Counted from the first letter of the stretch, positions 1 through 10,532 are shown. The stretch is 30,563 nt of DNA from Pseudophaeomoniella oleicola (GCA_003868215.1 QWDQ01000098.1:1-30563), one strand, 5' to 3'. The notes: generated from the sequence alone by a model not told the origin. Numbers and translations: made by a program.

Positions 1-216
1 AACAACCCCTACGACATCGATCGCCAACGGAGTCGGCAGGATCTCAGCGACGAACAGGCCCCAACCGCGAGACTTGGCGTCATGCGGATTGAGACCGGCG
101 ACGGTGACTTTGACAAGGATTTCGCCTGGGCCCGGTTGGGGGATCGGACGAGAGATTTTGGTCAGGGCTTGGCCGACCTGGGTGACGACGAGGGCGGTTT
201 GGGTGGTTGAAGACAT
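1..216 (-). CDS. Medium-chain dehydrogenase/reductase (zinc-type alcohol dehydrogenase-like / quinone oxidoreductase family), 5' end only
   Basis: The open frame starts with ATG at 214-216 and runs off the left edge, giving the first 72 residues (start MSSTTQTALVVTQVGQ). The segment PQPGPGEILVKVTVAGLNPH around residues 26-45 is the N-terminal GroES-like fold signature of MDR enzymes: a Pro/Gly-rich turn, then the strand EILVKV and A-x-LNPxD. The family reduces or oxidises alcohols, enones or quinones with NAD(P)H; many fungal members act as enoyl reductases. The Rossmann fold and any zinc ligands lie outside the window, so substrate and subfamily cannot be judged. The next gene to the right is on the same strand, so 217-862 should hold this gene's promoter. 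Confidence 0.85.
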   Translation of the reverse strand, partial: MSSTTQTALVVTQVGQALTKISRPIPQPGPGEILVKVTVAGLNPHDAKSRGWGLFVAEILPTPLAIDVVGVV

Positions 217-862
217 GGTTTTCGGTTTAGATGCGAGATTGTCGTCGGTTTTTGATTGCCCTTGTTTTTTCTTTCCTTTTTTTTTGTCGAATGACTAGGA
301 GAGGATATAGATCTGGATGTGTGAGTTGGAAGAGCCAGTATGATCTTCTGTCTACACAGGGCCTTCTTATACTACGCGCCGTTTCGCACGCTCTGGAAAT
401 AGCTTACAAATAAGCAGGAAGACCATGGTTGAAGAGGCCGAAGCCGACAACAAGCTTGTCACGCCATTAATGCCATTATGCAACTATGCAACCATGCAAC
501 TCTGTGCAGATTTACCAAGTCAAGTCGTAGATTCTACCATGATTCGTTACTTGGCGTAGAGCAGAGTAGAGTAAGCACCTCGGAGCTCGGGTTGATGACG
601 AACGGGTGACCCACATAAACTTCACCACTCGTTACTAATCCTTTTCTCCTCGCGCTTTACGTTGTGGCCGAGCCGATTGATTACTGTCCGCAAAGTAATG
701 CGGACATCAGTCATCATCTCGCGCTGCAGCATTAATGGAATGCAGGTAGGTAGTCTTCTTCGAAGGAGTCCATGAAAACACTGTTAGAATAGAATCAGGA
801 TATTTGCTCGGAAAGTCCTCAAAGAAGATTCATCATGAGTACCCCGAGTTGCGACAAATACC
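217..862. other. Intergenic: MDR gene promoter and 3' flank of the SYLF gene
   Basis: No gene is recognised in this 646-bp stretch. It should contain the promoter of the leftmost minus-strand gene and the 3' UTR of the SYLF gene. A pyrimidine tract lies on the plus strand near 263-285. Short runs of related pentamers occur at 557-575 (gtagagcagagtagagtaag), and GGTAGGTAG at about 746-754 belongs to a motif scattered across the window. Confidence 0.6.
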
Positions 863-2655
863 TTAGGCGAGATGGCTGACCTCCTTGGAAGGCGACGGAG
901 GAGCTGAATGAAATTGTTCTTCTTGGGCGGCGTCATTGACATCGTGATCGGCGTCGTGATCAGCATCCAGTGAGACCTCGTCGAATTTCTCAGTGAGCGT
1001 CGAATCATCCAATTCCTTGACTGGCGTAGACATGCGCTGAGGATTCCTCGGGGGTAGAGAGGGCGGTACTCTCTTGGGGATTGTCACCACTTTTGCCTGG
1101 GCAACCACGGATTGAGCTTCGAAAACCTCCACGTCTTCATCTGGAGTTGAGGCCCCCGATCGAGACTGCCCGTCGAGGCTGCGAGCTTCGTCTTCAGTTT
1201 CTTCCTCGTTATGCCCGTCAAGCTCTTCGCGTTCTTTGTGCGTATCGAGCACGTCAGCGTTCTGAACGTCCTCATGCCCCTCAAGGCCCTTGTGATCATC
1301 TTCTTCATCTACAATTTCGGGCAGACTCTCCGCAGTCTTTTTCGATGGGCTATGTTGTCGCGAAGCACTCTCACTGAACGGACTCTGGACAGGGCTGGAT
1401 TCTTCGTCTGTCTGGGTTCCGCGATTGATGCTGGCTACACTCTGCACGCTGGTCCTCCAGCTATCGTGACGCGCACGGCCAAGACTGTCCAAACTCTTAC
1501 GCGTAAAATTTGCAAAGACAGGACTTGTGGCAGCTGGTCTAAATTCAAACACTTCTGCCGAGGGACGCTCTTGAGTCGCAGCTTCGCGAATTTGTATACC
1601 CTCATTCTCCAGCGCTTTCACACCAAATGGATCAGGATCCTCGACGTCAGGGATGCCGAAAGTGGCTAGAAAACTGTTAGTCTTGTCACACGCGGCGGGA
1701 AATGTATCCATGGCTTTTACATACTTCCAGGCTCTAATTCTTGGTCGCCGGGTGTGGGCTCTCCCGCTTTCGGAAGCAAGGACTCGTCCACATCATCCCC
1801 CTGAGCCGCACCTATCGTGTTCATGAGCAATTGATACTTGTCTTTCGGAGGATATCTCGCTTTTCCTGCAAGAATATCTGCAACCGGTATCCTTTCGCCG
1901 TAAAACCTCTCGTTTTCGTCTGTTCTTTCGATGATGATCGTGCCATCCACCTGGATACCGGCGTAGAACCCTCGACTCTTCAAGTATGTCCAGACTGGGG
2001 CTTGTCTTTTGTGAACCTCGGTCTCCAGCAGGCCACCTATGCCTACAGGGCCTGCGACCGCGCTCACTTCGCCACCAAGAGTACACCGTATCTTCGTAAA
2101 GGCCTCCAATGCCTGGTAGGTGTTGATCACGACTACACAGTCATAAATGTCAACCCCAACCAAAAATCCAAGTCCAGCAGTATGTAGCAAGATGCCACTT
2201 GGAGGGCTCCACTCTCCGTTTTCTGGGTTGCGCGCAACAAGAATACCACTACCACCAGCACCGGAGACCCAGAGACCTGTGCGCATGGTGGTAAATATTG
2301 CTAGTCCTTTTGCTTGCCTGATGACCTTCTCTGGAATCTTTTTGAGCACGCGCTGCTTGCCTCGCGGCCCTTCGATCTTCTCTCCAGTCTCCGCAGCTTT
2401 CTGTGCATGTGCCTCGTCAACTTGCTCATAGAAGCCATCTTTGCAGAAACTGCGTAGGATGCGCGCCGCCTTATCAGATTCCTTGTCCAATGTTGTTGGC
2501 CAAAATGCCTCTGAGCCAAGCTTATTCGTTAACTTGTTGACAGGTGCCCCGAGCTTGTCGACGGTCGCCCATGCTTTGTCGAAGCCTGGTTTCAGCGCTT
2601 TCGAATAAGCGGTACCGGAGTACTTCTTCGTCTTATCCCACACCGTGTCAGGCAT
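863..2655 (-). CDS. SYLF-domain (DUF500, Ysc84/SH3YL1-like) protein
   Basis: Two exons, 2655-1725 and 1665-863, encode 577 residues. The 59-bp intron at 1666-1724 has donor GTATGT, branch ACTAAC and acceptor TTTCTAG, and splices in frame through codon 311. Without splicing the first exon stops six bases into the intron. Residues about 60-275 form the SYLF domain, with the family-typical AKGLAIFTTMRTGLWVSGAG, the glycine-rich SGILVA, GVDIYDCVVVINT and LGGEVSAVAGPVG. SYLF proteins bind phosphoinositides, and yeast Ysc84/Lsb3 bind actin and act in endocytosis. Unlike Ysc84, the C-terminal half has no SH3 domain; it is long, acidic (about 423-475), predicted disordered, and carries the PxxP segment VPPSLPPRNP at 510-519, an SH3-ligand-like sequence. 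Protein family and intron are well supported; a role at cortical actin is inferred from yeast. Confidence 0.93.
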
Positions 2656-3730
2656 TGCGACAGGGTTTCGAAAGTCAAGAGGTGCAAGAATAAGTGGCGC
2701 GAAGTAGATTCATTCAATACTTGGACAATAGCAGCGCCGCTTACGGCAACTTCAAAAGATTCATGCTGAATAGAATAGTCTATGGCCCAGATCTCATAAT
2801 ATGGCAAGGAGAAGCAAAAAGATAATAAGTTAAAAGGGCAAAAATGGTATCCAAATCAAATGTAGGTACGGAGTAAAGTGCCTAAGGTGACTAAAGTCAT
2901 TCCGCCCACGACCGCGCAAACGGAGGGCGAAAGAACGTGATGGACTCAAGCGGCATTTAGCGGGTCAGCCGGATCTGGGAAGGGGAGGCTTAGAATTGAC
3001 GAGGACGTCATAAGTTTGTTGAAGTTGCTTGCTAAGCTAACACTTATCGCTCCACTCGACATATCCAGCTTCTCGGCGTCAAAAGGACCACGATGATAAA
3101 AGCAACGTAAAGTAAAGAAGGACTTCTATGGCATAAATGTCACCTATAACGTTTAAATGTAAGATATCTAAGTAGCGAAGAGTCAAGGTATTACGAACGG
3201 CCTGTTCTAACGATCCTATCACTGTTCCAAGGGCTGAGTGATGAAGGGAGAGCGCACTATTCGATATCAATGTCAGTTAAGTAACTCGCCTATGACTAGT
3301 ATATAGATAGGTGCCTAAGGTGCCTAAGGTGCCTACTACCGTAGTAACTACCCTCTCTACAAAAGGTAAGCACCTTGTCAGCCCGGGGTACTCCCATCTT
3401 ATGCTCCTTGATCTACTTCCCTTCTCCACGGGTCTCCGGGCGTCTCCACGGGCTTGATATCAGGGAACAGGCACCTACAAGTAAGTAGCAATTGACCCCA
3501 CGTAAACTGACCTCATTAGTACATCCAAGCTCTTATCGCGAACGAGCTTCCAAGACACTACTGCCTCTTTTCAATATGCAACACCTGAGATCTGACATTG
3601 TATATCTGTAACCTCATATATCCCTCTCCCCTTGAAGGTAGTATTTCTACTCCCATATCCACACCTCATCAAGTCAATACCCACCGTCTCTTCCTTCAGC
3701 ACATGACAGTCCACGGACAACGGACACATC
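2656..3730. other. Intergenic between divergent SYLF and enoyl-CoA isomerase genes
   Basis: This 1.07-kb divergent promoter region has no recognised gene. It contains a short tandem repeat of GTGCCTAAG (about two and a half copies, 3311-3335) with a related copy at 2878-2890 (gtgcctaaggtga), and a repeated CTCCACGGG / GTCTCC element at 3423-3452. Several stop-free stretches exist on both strands, but none resembles a known protein. Confidence 0.6.
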
Positions 3731-4579
3731 ATGCCTTCATTACCTCCTCTCTTTGTCATACAGATACCCATTGCCCCAGCTACCGCCAACGTCCAGGTGA
3801 AAGGCAACATCATATGCACCAGCCCATCGCCGAAGATCTATGTTCTGTCCTTTACCCACCCTCCTGACAATCGCCTTACTCCGGGCTTCAACTCGGCCTT
3901 TCTGTTAGCACTGGACATCATCGAGACGCGTTTTCCAAAAGGTGTTGTCATTACGACCTCCTCAATTGAAAAGTTTTACTCGAATGGTCTTGATTATGAA
4001 TCTGTACTGAAGGACCCCAAATTCTGGTCTACAAGCATATACCCATTGTGGAAGCGCTTGCTCACCTATCCAATGCCTACAATTGCTCTTATCAATGGTC
4101 ATGCCTTTGCTGGGGGCCTAATGACTGCCATGATGCACGACTATCGTATCATGAACCCTCACAAAGGATACCTGTGCTTGAATGAGCTGGACTTCGGTGC
4201 TCCTTTACGACCTGCTATGGCAACTATCTTTCGAGTCAAATTGCCGACCGTGGCTACCCTTCGTAATATGGTCCTGGAGAGTCGGAGATACACAGCATTG
4301 CAAGCTCTGAAGGAAGGCATCATTGATGGCCTAGGATCTGGTGATGAGACCCTGGCCTTCATCTCGGAAATGCAGCTCGTCTCTAAAGCCCAAAGCAAGT
4401 CATACGGTTTGTTGAAAGAGGAGCTGTATAGAGAGATTGTGAAGGACTTGGAGGAGACACTCGAGGCTTTCAAGGCAGGTTCCGCAAAGACCCTGGAACG
4501 AAACAGGGAAAGCTTGGAAAGAAGGAAGCGTGTGGATGAGTGGGAGAGGATGACCGGAAGGCAGATTTCGAAATTATGA
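3731..4579 (+). CDS. Enoyl-CoA hydratase/isomerase family protein, delta3,delta2-enoyl-CoA isomerase-like, peroxisomal (PTS1)
   Basis: A single exon encodes 282 residues of the crotonase superfamily. FYSNGLD (82-88) and the glycine-rich NGHAFAGG (122-129) match the two segments that form the oxyanion hole. NELDFG (151-156) supplies Glu152, in the place of the single catalytic acid/base of enoyl-CoA isomerases. The other hydratase glutamate, expected in the helix after NGHAFAGG, is not seen (LMTAMMHDYR). This favours isomerase over hydratase, by inference. The protein ends in Ser-Lys-Leu, the canonical peroxisomal targeting signal type 1, so it probably isomerises unsaturated fatty acyl-CoAs during peroxisomal beta-oxidation. 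The length is usual for the family, and the start ATG gives the expected short N-terminus before the first core strand. No intron is seen. Confidence 0.92.
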   Translation: MPSLPPLFVIQIPIAPATANVQVKGNIICTSPSPKIYVLSFTHPPDNRLTPGFNSAFLLALDIIETRFPKGVVITTSSIEKFYSNGLDYESVLKDPKFWSTSIYPLWKRLLTYPMPTIALINGHAFAGGLMTAMMHDYRIMNPHKGYLCLNELDFGAPLRPAMATIFRVKLPTVATLRNMVLESRRYTALQALKEGIIDGLGSGDETLAFISEMQLVSKAQSKSYGLLKEELYREIVKDLEETLEAFKAGSAKTLERNRESLERRKRVDEWERMTGRQISKL

Positions 4580-4886
4580 ACTTGCGGGGTAAGATTTCGT
4601 CTAGGATGGCTGTCTTGCAAGATATCGAACGGTGCTTCAGCGTTCGAGACCTATCTTCTTTTTCCTGCTACCGCTTGTATTCCTCCCTGGCTTCTTCTCG
4701 TTCATGTTTACATGAGTAGCTACAGGACCAAGAAATTTTGGTTTACAGATCACTTGCTACCTTCTATCCTTTTCTACCTTGGACTCTTCATACAGGTACT
4801 TTCTATACTCGTTCTGAGTGCATCAACCACTTCTCCCAAACTTTGAGTGGTTCCCGCGCAGTAGAGAAGGCGGCAATATTGCAAGC
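4580..4886. other. 3' flank of the enoyl-CoA isomerase-like gene
   Basis: About 300 bp with no coding signal. It should contain the 3' UTR of the upstream gene; no strong poly(A) signal or repeat stands out. Confidence 0.5.
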
Positions 4887-5526
4887 ATGCATCGTCCTTT
4901 GTTATTTGCGGGGGTGATCATTGGCCTCATAGCGTGATGCTCAGCCTTTGCTCTACCAAGAAATGAGGAAGCTCTTGGTACCATTACGAATGTACCACTG
5001 CAAGCATTGGAAACCTGACGAACAACCCTAGGATGTCCAGCACGGATAGCCCGAGGACATTCATAAGGCCAAAGATCGTATCCTACCTACCGTTGGAAAA
5101 AAGTCATGCGATGAGAGCGCATTACTCATCCAGCATGATTCTGTTCACCATTCTGCCACCGACTTTACCGACTTCGTTAGATAAGAAGGCCCTCAAGAAG
5201 GCTGGAGAGGTACGTTTTGACCTCCCCATCCCTCTGCCATCTTAAACCTTCCAGATGTCATTTCCGGCTAACGTCTGCAGGCATGACCGTTGGTGAGTAT
5301 CTAGACGACGTTGATCGCAATTGGTATCGGTATACAGCACGACAAGCCTGTCCCCTCATGCGATCACTCGTGCATTGCAGTGCAAGGAGGATTTTGTGGT
5401 AAGCTGCAACCTTCCAATGAGATGCGGGAATGTTTCTATGGTAATAGCAGTTTCTATGTACATTTTGATGAATGTTACAAGCTTGCTGGTGATAAGGTGA
5501 CCTATTCAGCCGAAACTTGCGGATGA
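4887..5526 (+). pseudogene. Candidate small secreted cysteine-rich protein gene, probably degraded
   Basis: I do not recognise a family here. Two protein-like pieces lie in order on the plus strand. At 4887 an ATG opens a hydrophobic, signal-peptide-like stretch (MHRPLLFAGVIIGLIA). At about 5347-5526 a cysteine-rich segment (starting KPVPSCDHSC) has six cysteines spaced C-x3-C-x7-C-x11-C-x13-C-x14-C and ends in CG at a stop. Between them, near 5210-5280, lies a good fungal intron signal set (donor GTACGT, branch GCTAAC, acceptor CTGCAG). Signal peptide plus even cysteines and short length is the usual shape of a small secreted or effector-like protein. I could not find one uninterrupted spliced reading across the region, so this is either a broken copy or an unresolved multi-exon gene. 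Confidence is low. Confidence 0.35.
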
Positions 5527-6222
5527 CCCAGGAAAATGTGCCAGAAGCAAACATCGCTTTGCATGAAATCGTCGAAAAGTGAGTACGACATTTGCGATAT
5601 GGAAGGATTCAGCTCGATGATCGTGAGCATTGACTGATACAATCGAGATTGGTTGTCATACAGTAAACAAGGGTCACCACGGTCATGGCTCAAGATCTGG
5701 TTCTTGTATTCACTCTAGGCGAAGACGGTGGACTTCGTATCAAATGAAATAGGTCCTCAGTTGAGATGCTGTCACGCTACCAAAGCAATAGCTTTCTACA
5801 TCGTACAAGAAAATTTGCAATGTCAATGAGAAATGATTACAATGGAGTACAATGAAGTATAATGAAGTACGAGACAATTTTCCGGAGGTGCCGGACTGAC
5901 CCTTTGCCGAGATCCGCTTCGCTAAGGCGATTGGAATAAAGCAAAAGCTTCATGCAATGAGTATGCTTACGAACATATTTTCGCCTTTCTTATTACTCGC
6001 CAATGAATCGCTCATGACCGTGCCGGATTTACACCTACGCCCTGTTGATTGAATGCCTCAGATACATCACTAGAAGTCGGGCGCAGTTGTGGATTCATCT
6101 TTTCTTCTCGCCATTCTCATTGGACCCTGCAAGGACAGTCTGGTCGCAACAAAGGAGTTCAACGGCGGGGAGACCAAGCCTTGTTCGAACAATTCTAGTC
6201 TCGAGAAGAGTGAAACATAAGC
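5527..6222. other. Intergenic upstream of the Ytp1-like gene
   Basis: About 700 bp with no recognised gene. It includes three tandem 10-bp units at 5841-5870 (aatggagtac, aatgaagtat, aatgaagtac). The rest should contain the Ytp1-like promoter and 5' UTR. Confidence 0.55.
5841..5870. repeat. Three tandem 10-bp units (AATGRAGTAY)
   Basis: Three consecutive decamers differ by only one or two bases (aatggagtac, aatgaagtat, aatgaagtac). This is a simple short tandem repeat in intergenic DNA. Confidence 0.85.
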
Positions 6223-7837
6223 ATGTCGGCCTCGAGATCGGTGCTGGTCTTGACGACCTTCCAAGTCATCAAACATGTGATGGCGCACGAGCATCACGAT
6301 GACAAGATCCCTGAGGGGGAAGCCGTTTCACCAGATCCTTTGGTATGACACCTGAACAATTCGACCAAGCGCGACATGGCTTGCTGACAACTACAGGACT
6401 CGATACTATGGATACATATCCTGATTCAGATGCTGGCTTTTGGAATCATTTTCCCGGTGGGAATGGTGCTTGGGGTAAGCCCTGAATGAAGCATTCAGCC
6501 TCCCTTGTTGCTAACAGATCTGTGTCCAGATCGTTCGGTCGCGGTGGCATGTCCCTCTACAGACCGTGGGCACCATTATTGCAGTCCTCGGCTATTTCCT
6601 AGGCCATATGCACAAAGGACGGCAGTTCTCGAAGAACATTCATGCCTCATTCGCCAGCTCGTTGATGCTCATGCTTGCGGTCCAAGTCGCATTGGGAATA
6701 TATTTGAAGTTACACCTTGAAAAGAAATCGCGTTTCCATGAAGGAATCAGGAGATACACCGTGGGCGTTCACGGTGTGATCGGAAAATTGATGCCTCTTG
6801 TATCCTGGGTTCAAATGCTGTTTGGCGGGATCACGGCGCTCGGTTTCTGCCGCGGTGACCATCTTGGTCAATGCCTCGCACATTTCATCATGGGCTCTGC
6901 CTTCATTGCCTATGGAATCATCCTGACGATCATGCTTCTTGTTGGACAGTTCTGGCTGAGACGGACAGGACGGAGTCAGGAATTTTTCGACAGCTGCATG
7001 ATCGCAGCTTGGGGCTGTGTGAACACCTTCACGGAGCATCGTTGGGGAGGCCCATGGGTGAGGAATGACCTGCAACACACATCGATGGGTATCATCTGGT
7101 GGTGTGCTGGTCTGCTCGGAATTTGGTTGAGCAGAAGCCGCAGAGGTCATCCGCGCCGAAACTTGATCCCTGCTATTGTCATCCTGTTGACCGGGTGGGC
7201 AATGGGTAGCCATCCTCAAGAACTTCACTTATCCACGATGGTACATACAGTGTTCGGGTATACCTTGATGGCAGCCGGTGCAAGCAGAATCATTGAGATC
7301 AGCTTCGTACTCAAGGATCACACTGCTTTTACAGAGCCATCCAGTTTCCAGCATTTGACACCTTTCGTGAGTATCCTATCCACGCATATATATATCGCTT
7401 GCTGACGTTTCATCCAGCTTCTCTATGCATCCGGTTTCCTCTTCATGGGTGCCACAGAGCAACAAATGCACCTATTGAGTGATGCTAATGTCTCTCATGT
7501 GTCTTATATCCTCATCATATACTCCGTGTCGTTCCTGCTATACCTCTTTGTCAACATCCTGTTGCACATTTACTTCATCCATGAATTCCCAGAGGATCAG
7601 AGTACGAAAGCCCAACCGGAAACTTCCGCCAGACCCGGCATCCTGAAAAGACTTTCTAGCACCGGGGTCAACGGGTCCATTTCTAGAAACCCGCGGATGC
7701 CACGCCATAGAGGGACGGATTCTCAACAAATTAGAGACGCTGAAGCATTTGAACTGCAGGGTCTGATTGACGAAGAGGATGAACAGTTGTTGGGCACCAA
7801 GGAGGTCGATGTCCGGCCTGCCAACGGCCATGCCTGA
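6223..7837 (+). CDS. Ytp1-like / DUF2427 multi-pass membrane protein with cytochrome b561-like core
   Basis: Four exons (6223-6342, 6397-6474, 6530-7366, 7418-7837) encode 484 residues. The introns of 54, 55 and 51 bp have donors GTATGA, GTAAGC and GTGAGT, acceptors CTACAG, GTCCAG and ATCCAG, and branch-like CTGAC/CTAAC; all junctions stay in frame. The N-terminus looks like a signal peptide ending near MAHEHHDDK. Hydrophobic helices fill about residues 41-420, followed by a charged soluble tail. The order of segments (DSILWIHILIQML, GHMHKGRQ, VHGVIGKL, LAHFIMG, then a Ytp1-type C-terminal half with TEHRWG and SMGIIWW) fits fungal DUF2427+Ytp1 proteins. Yeast Ytp1 has no established function. 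Histidines 47, 104, 147 and 184 sit in successive membrane helices, as the haem ligands of cytochrome b561 do, so a transmembrane redox role is possible but inferred. Confidence 0.9.
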
Positions 7838-8270
7838 GGCCAAACCAACAGACATACAATGGTTCCCTTTCGGGATGTTTTTGTCTTGAGGAGTTGCATA
7901 TGCATTGGCGTTCTGGGTTTATGTAATCGATCGGTCTAACTGGCATTATTGGCACATGAGATACTACAATGCGAGGGCTTGAGCAGTCATTCTTTAGTTT
8001 CAAACAATTTATCGCACCTTTGTGCACTTTTCATGTACATGCTAGATTGACTAGAAAAGTGTCTTCAATGTGATATTCCCTCGAATTTGGTGGCTTTATT
8101 TTCGTCCGAATCCATAATCGCAACCTTGTATGACGCCGCCTCGCTTTGCTGAGTCTACTGGCAAAAAAGCTTGCGGAGTTGTGCGACGGCCAGAGCTTGA
8201 GGTCAAGTTGCAGCTGCGCCAGAACTTCTGTGAAGCCCACGGTCGAAACAGCACTGATCAACGTCTAAAG
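7838..8270. other. Intergenic between the Ytp1-like and Pbn1 genes
   Basis: About 430 bp holding the 3' UTR of the upstream gene and the promoter/5' UTR of Pbn1. The Pbn1 frame stays open upstream to 8130, but the family-like N-terminus begins at the ATG at 8271, so I chose that start. No repeat or RNA gene seen. Confidence 0.55.
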
Positions 8271-10068
8271 ATGAGACGGCGTAGTACTTTCGTGCATGAT
8301 CCAGATGTACCCGCCGATCCCCAGAAGCTCAAAGTCTCATCAGATGCATTGAGCTTCGCGTCTCTCCCTGCAGCTCGCGAAGAGAGGTTGACATTCTCAT
8401 TCAGTGAGCTTCCACAAGAGGTAGGTAAGCTACCCCGACTCCTGAAAGCAACGGACAGCCTGACTGATATATATATGATGGTAGCTATGGCACGTCCTCA
8501 AACAGAGCCATGAGTTACACATTCGTTGGACGACGGAACAGCCTTACGACGCCGAACCTCCATTTCTTTCAAGAACGTCACCGGGACTCCATGTCTTCTA
8601 TACACCTGCGGTGCCGCATAGACAAGGTCTTCCTTTGACGCGAGACGACGCAGTACGACAGCGGGAACTCCTATGTCCGCTGCTCAAGAAGGTCTTTGGA
8701 CAGGAGTTGAGATGTCAAATAGTGCCTGTAGGTCTAACCCAAAGTACTCCTTCTGCTGGGTACTGATGCTCTCAGGTATCCTTTACTACACCGCCGATCT
8801 TGTCGGAACGGTTTGCGCATATTTCATCCTTGCAGTACTATTCACTGTTACCATCCTTGGAAAATGCTGTCGAATACATACAACAGAAAGTATGCACTCG
8901 GCCCAACGAGGAATGCATTTGGGAGGCTGAGCGGCTTACTCATGCCGATACGTTCGACTTGGACTATGATAGTATATCACATTCCCTCATACTTACTGCA
9001 TACTGGTCAAAGCCACTCTCATCGAGCGACAGCTCATCATCCGGCTGGACAGAGTCGATGACGACTGGGCTAGCTGAAGCAGTTGAGGTTGGCGTTCTGA
9101 GCAACGAAGAGCCAAATGACCCATACGAACTTTCACTCTCCGGATTCCTCACAGTAGTTGGGGAGGACGACAAGCCATCACCAACTCTGTTTTCGTTCCC
9201 ATCCCGACATCACTCACTTCCCGCTTCTCAGAAGCAGGACCAAACCTACACCGTATCGTTCTTGCAGCCTACAGGCCTCCATCCCACCTTGCAGATAACG
9301 TTCCCGTCCTCCCATCGCCTGGCTCCTCCTACTTCAAGACCATCTGATTCTCACTGCGCCCTCCACACTTACCTGACTCTTCCTTCGGTCCTCTTCCCTG
9401 ACCGCTACCAACTCTCCACTACCGACCCCCTATTCCTCTCTTCCCACAACCTAGTAGCCCTACGAGCTATATCTGGCGAACTTGACCTTGAGGCACCTGA
9501 CTACCTCCCGACCCTGAAATGGGGCTCAAATGTTCTCCTCGAACTATCGACCCCTCCTCCCTCCTCAGCAATCGACGAACAATTCAACGTCACAGTCCCA
9601 CTCCACCTCCGTTACCTGCCCCCCTCCAGTTCCGGCCACACCAGAGTCACGATCCCGAACCCGATCGTCTTCTGGGCCTGTACAGCCGAAGACGGCACAA
9701 GATTTCCCGTCAACCCCTTCGACCGCGTAAACCTAGGCTGGGACGGCCTCTTCGGCGAACGCAGCATGTTTTATCAACTCAAAGACGGATCTTCCTCCGC
9801 AGCTTCTATTCCTGGTTCACCACGTCTCGTCCAACATCTCGACGTCCCAGTCATCGCGACAGAGGGATCATGGGCGAGCACCGGCGTCGTCGAAATCGGG
9901 ACCGTGATCGTCGTGCTTTTGGGGTTTGTTTGGATCATGCTGAAAGCTTTTGGGGGGTGGAAGAGTGAAGCGGATATTAATAGTAGTGGTAGTAGCAGTA
10001 GTAGTAGTAGTAGTAGTAAAAAAACAGGAAAAGAAACGGAGGAAAAGGAGGATAAGAAAGAGCGATGA
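8271..10068 (+). CDS. PBN1: Pbn1 / PIG-X, subunit of GPI mannosyltransferase I
   Basis: Three exons (8271-8420, 8485-8727, 8776-10068) encode 561 residues. The introns of 64 and 48 bp have donors GTAGGT and acceptors GGTAG and CTCAG, with CTGAC and CTGATG branch-like sites; frames join cleanly. The start MRRRSTFVHDPDVPADP, the segment GLHVFYTP (about residue 80), LCPLLKKVFGQ (about 115-125) and the C-terminal core HLRYLPPSSSGHTRVTIPNP through PFDRVNLGWDGLF match fungal Pbn1 and the PIG-X domain. In yeast, Pbn1 with Gpi14 adds the first mannose to GPI precursors at the ER, and Pbn1 also helps ER protein maturation. A single membrane helix lies at about residues 501-523 (IGTVIVVLLGFVWIMLKAF), followed by a poly-Ser stretch encoded by an AGT/AGC microsatellite and a Lys/Glu-rich cytosolic tail. 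Orientation (lumenal bulk, C-terminal anchor) follows the family. Confidence 0.9.
9983..10018 (+). repeat. AGT/AGC trinucleotide repeat encoding poly-Ser
   Basis: A run of agt/agc units in the reading frame of Pbn1 encodes the serine tract after its membrane helix. Such tracts often vary in length between strains. Confidence 0.9.
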
Positions 10069-10530
10069 CCAATGTAATGATATGGCAGGGGGACTCACTC
10101 ATCAGCGGACTACTTAAAAAGAGAAAAACAAAGCAATACATATGCCCCTTATGTATCCTTCCTTATCATTTATTTCCTAATAAACACAGGAAATCAATCG
10201 ATAACCCATCAATCAATCAATCAATCCATCCCATCCCATCCCATCCCACTCACTCACTCCCCTAAACTCCCCTAAACTCCTGTCTGTCTGTAGAAGAGAT
10301 GTGAGATAAAAACATGATCCATCCATCCATCCCCCTGAGTACCTAGAGTTATACTAATTATTATAATTCACATGGATGGGGATTCTGTCGATAGGATAGG
10401 ATAGGATAGGATAGGGGATAATACAACCAAACATCCCATTGTAATAATGGATGATAACATAATTAGGTAGACCAGCTGTTCAGTTAGATTGATCAACAAA
10501 AATTCACGCTGTAATTACTTCGTGGGACTT
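10069..10530. other. 3' flank of Pbn1 with microsatellite cluster
   Basis: No gene is seen. This stretch contains the Pbn1 3' UTR and a dense set of different short tandem repeats, annotated separately, and ends at the transposon's TA target site. Confidence 0.7.
10207..10417. repeat. Cluster of unrelated microsatellites
   Basis: Within 210 bp there are five or six distinct short repeats: (ATCA)n at 10207-10226, (CATCC)n to about 10247, (CACT)n to about 10259, two copies of CCCCTAAACT near 10259-10280, GTCT repeats to 10290, (ATCC)n at 10316-10333, and (ATAGG)n at 10391-10417. All are seen directly. Confidence 0.9.
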
Positions 10531-10532
10531 TA

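Noticed and set aside
10259-10280. Telomere-like CCCCTAAACT repeat
   Set aside because: Only two copies, unit not TTAGGG, and surrounded by other microsatellites between two ordinary genes.
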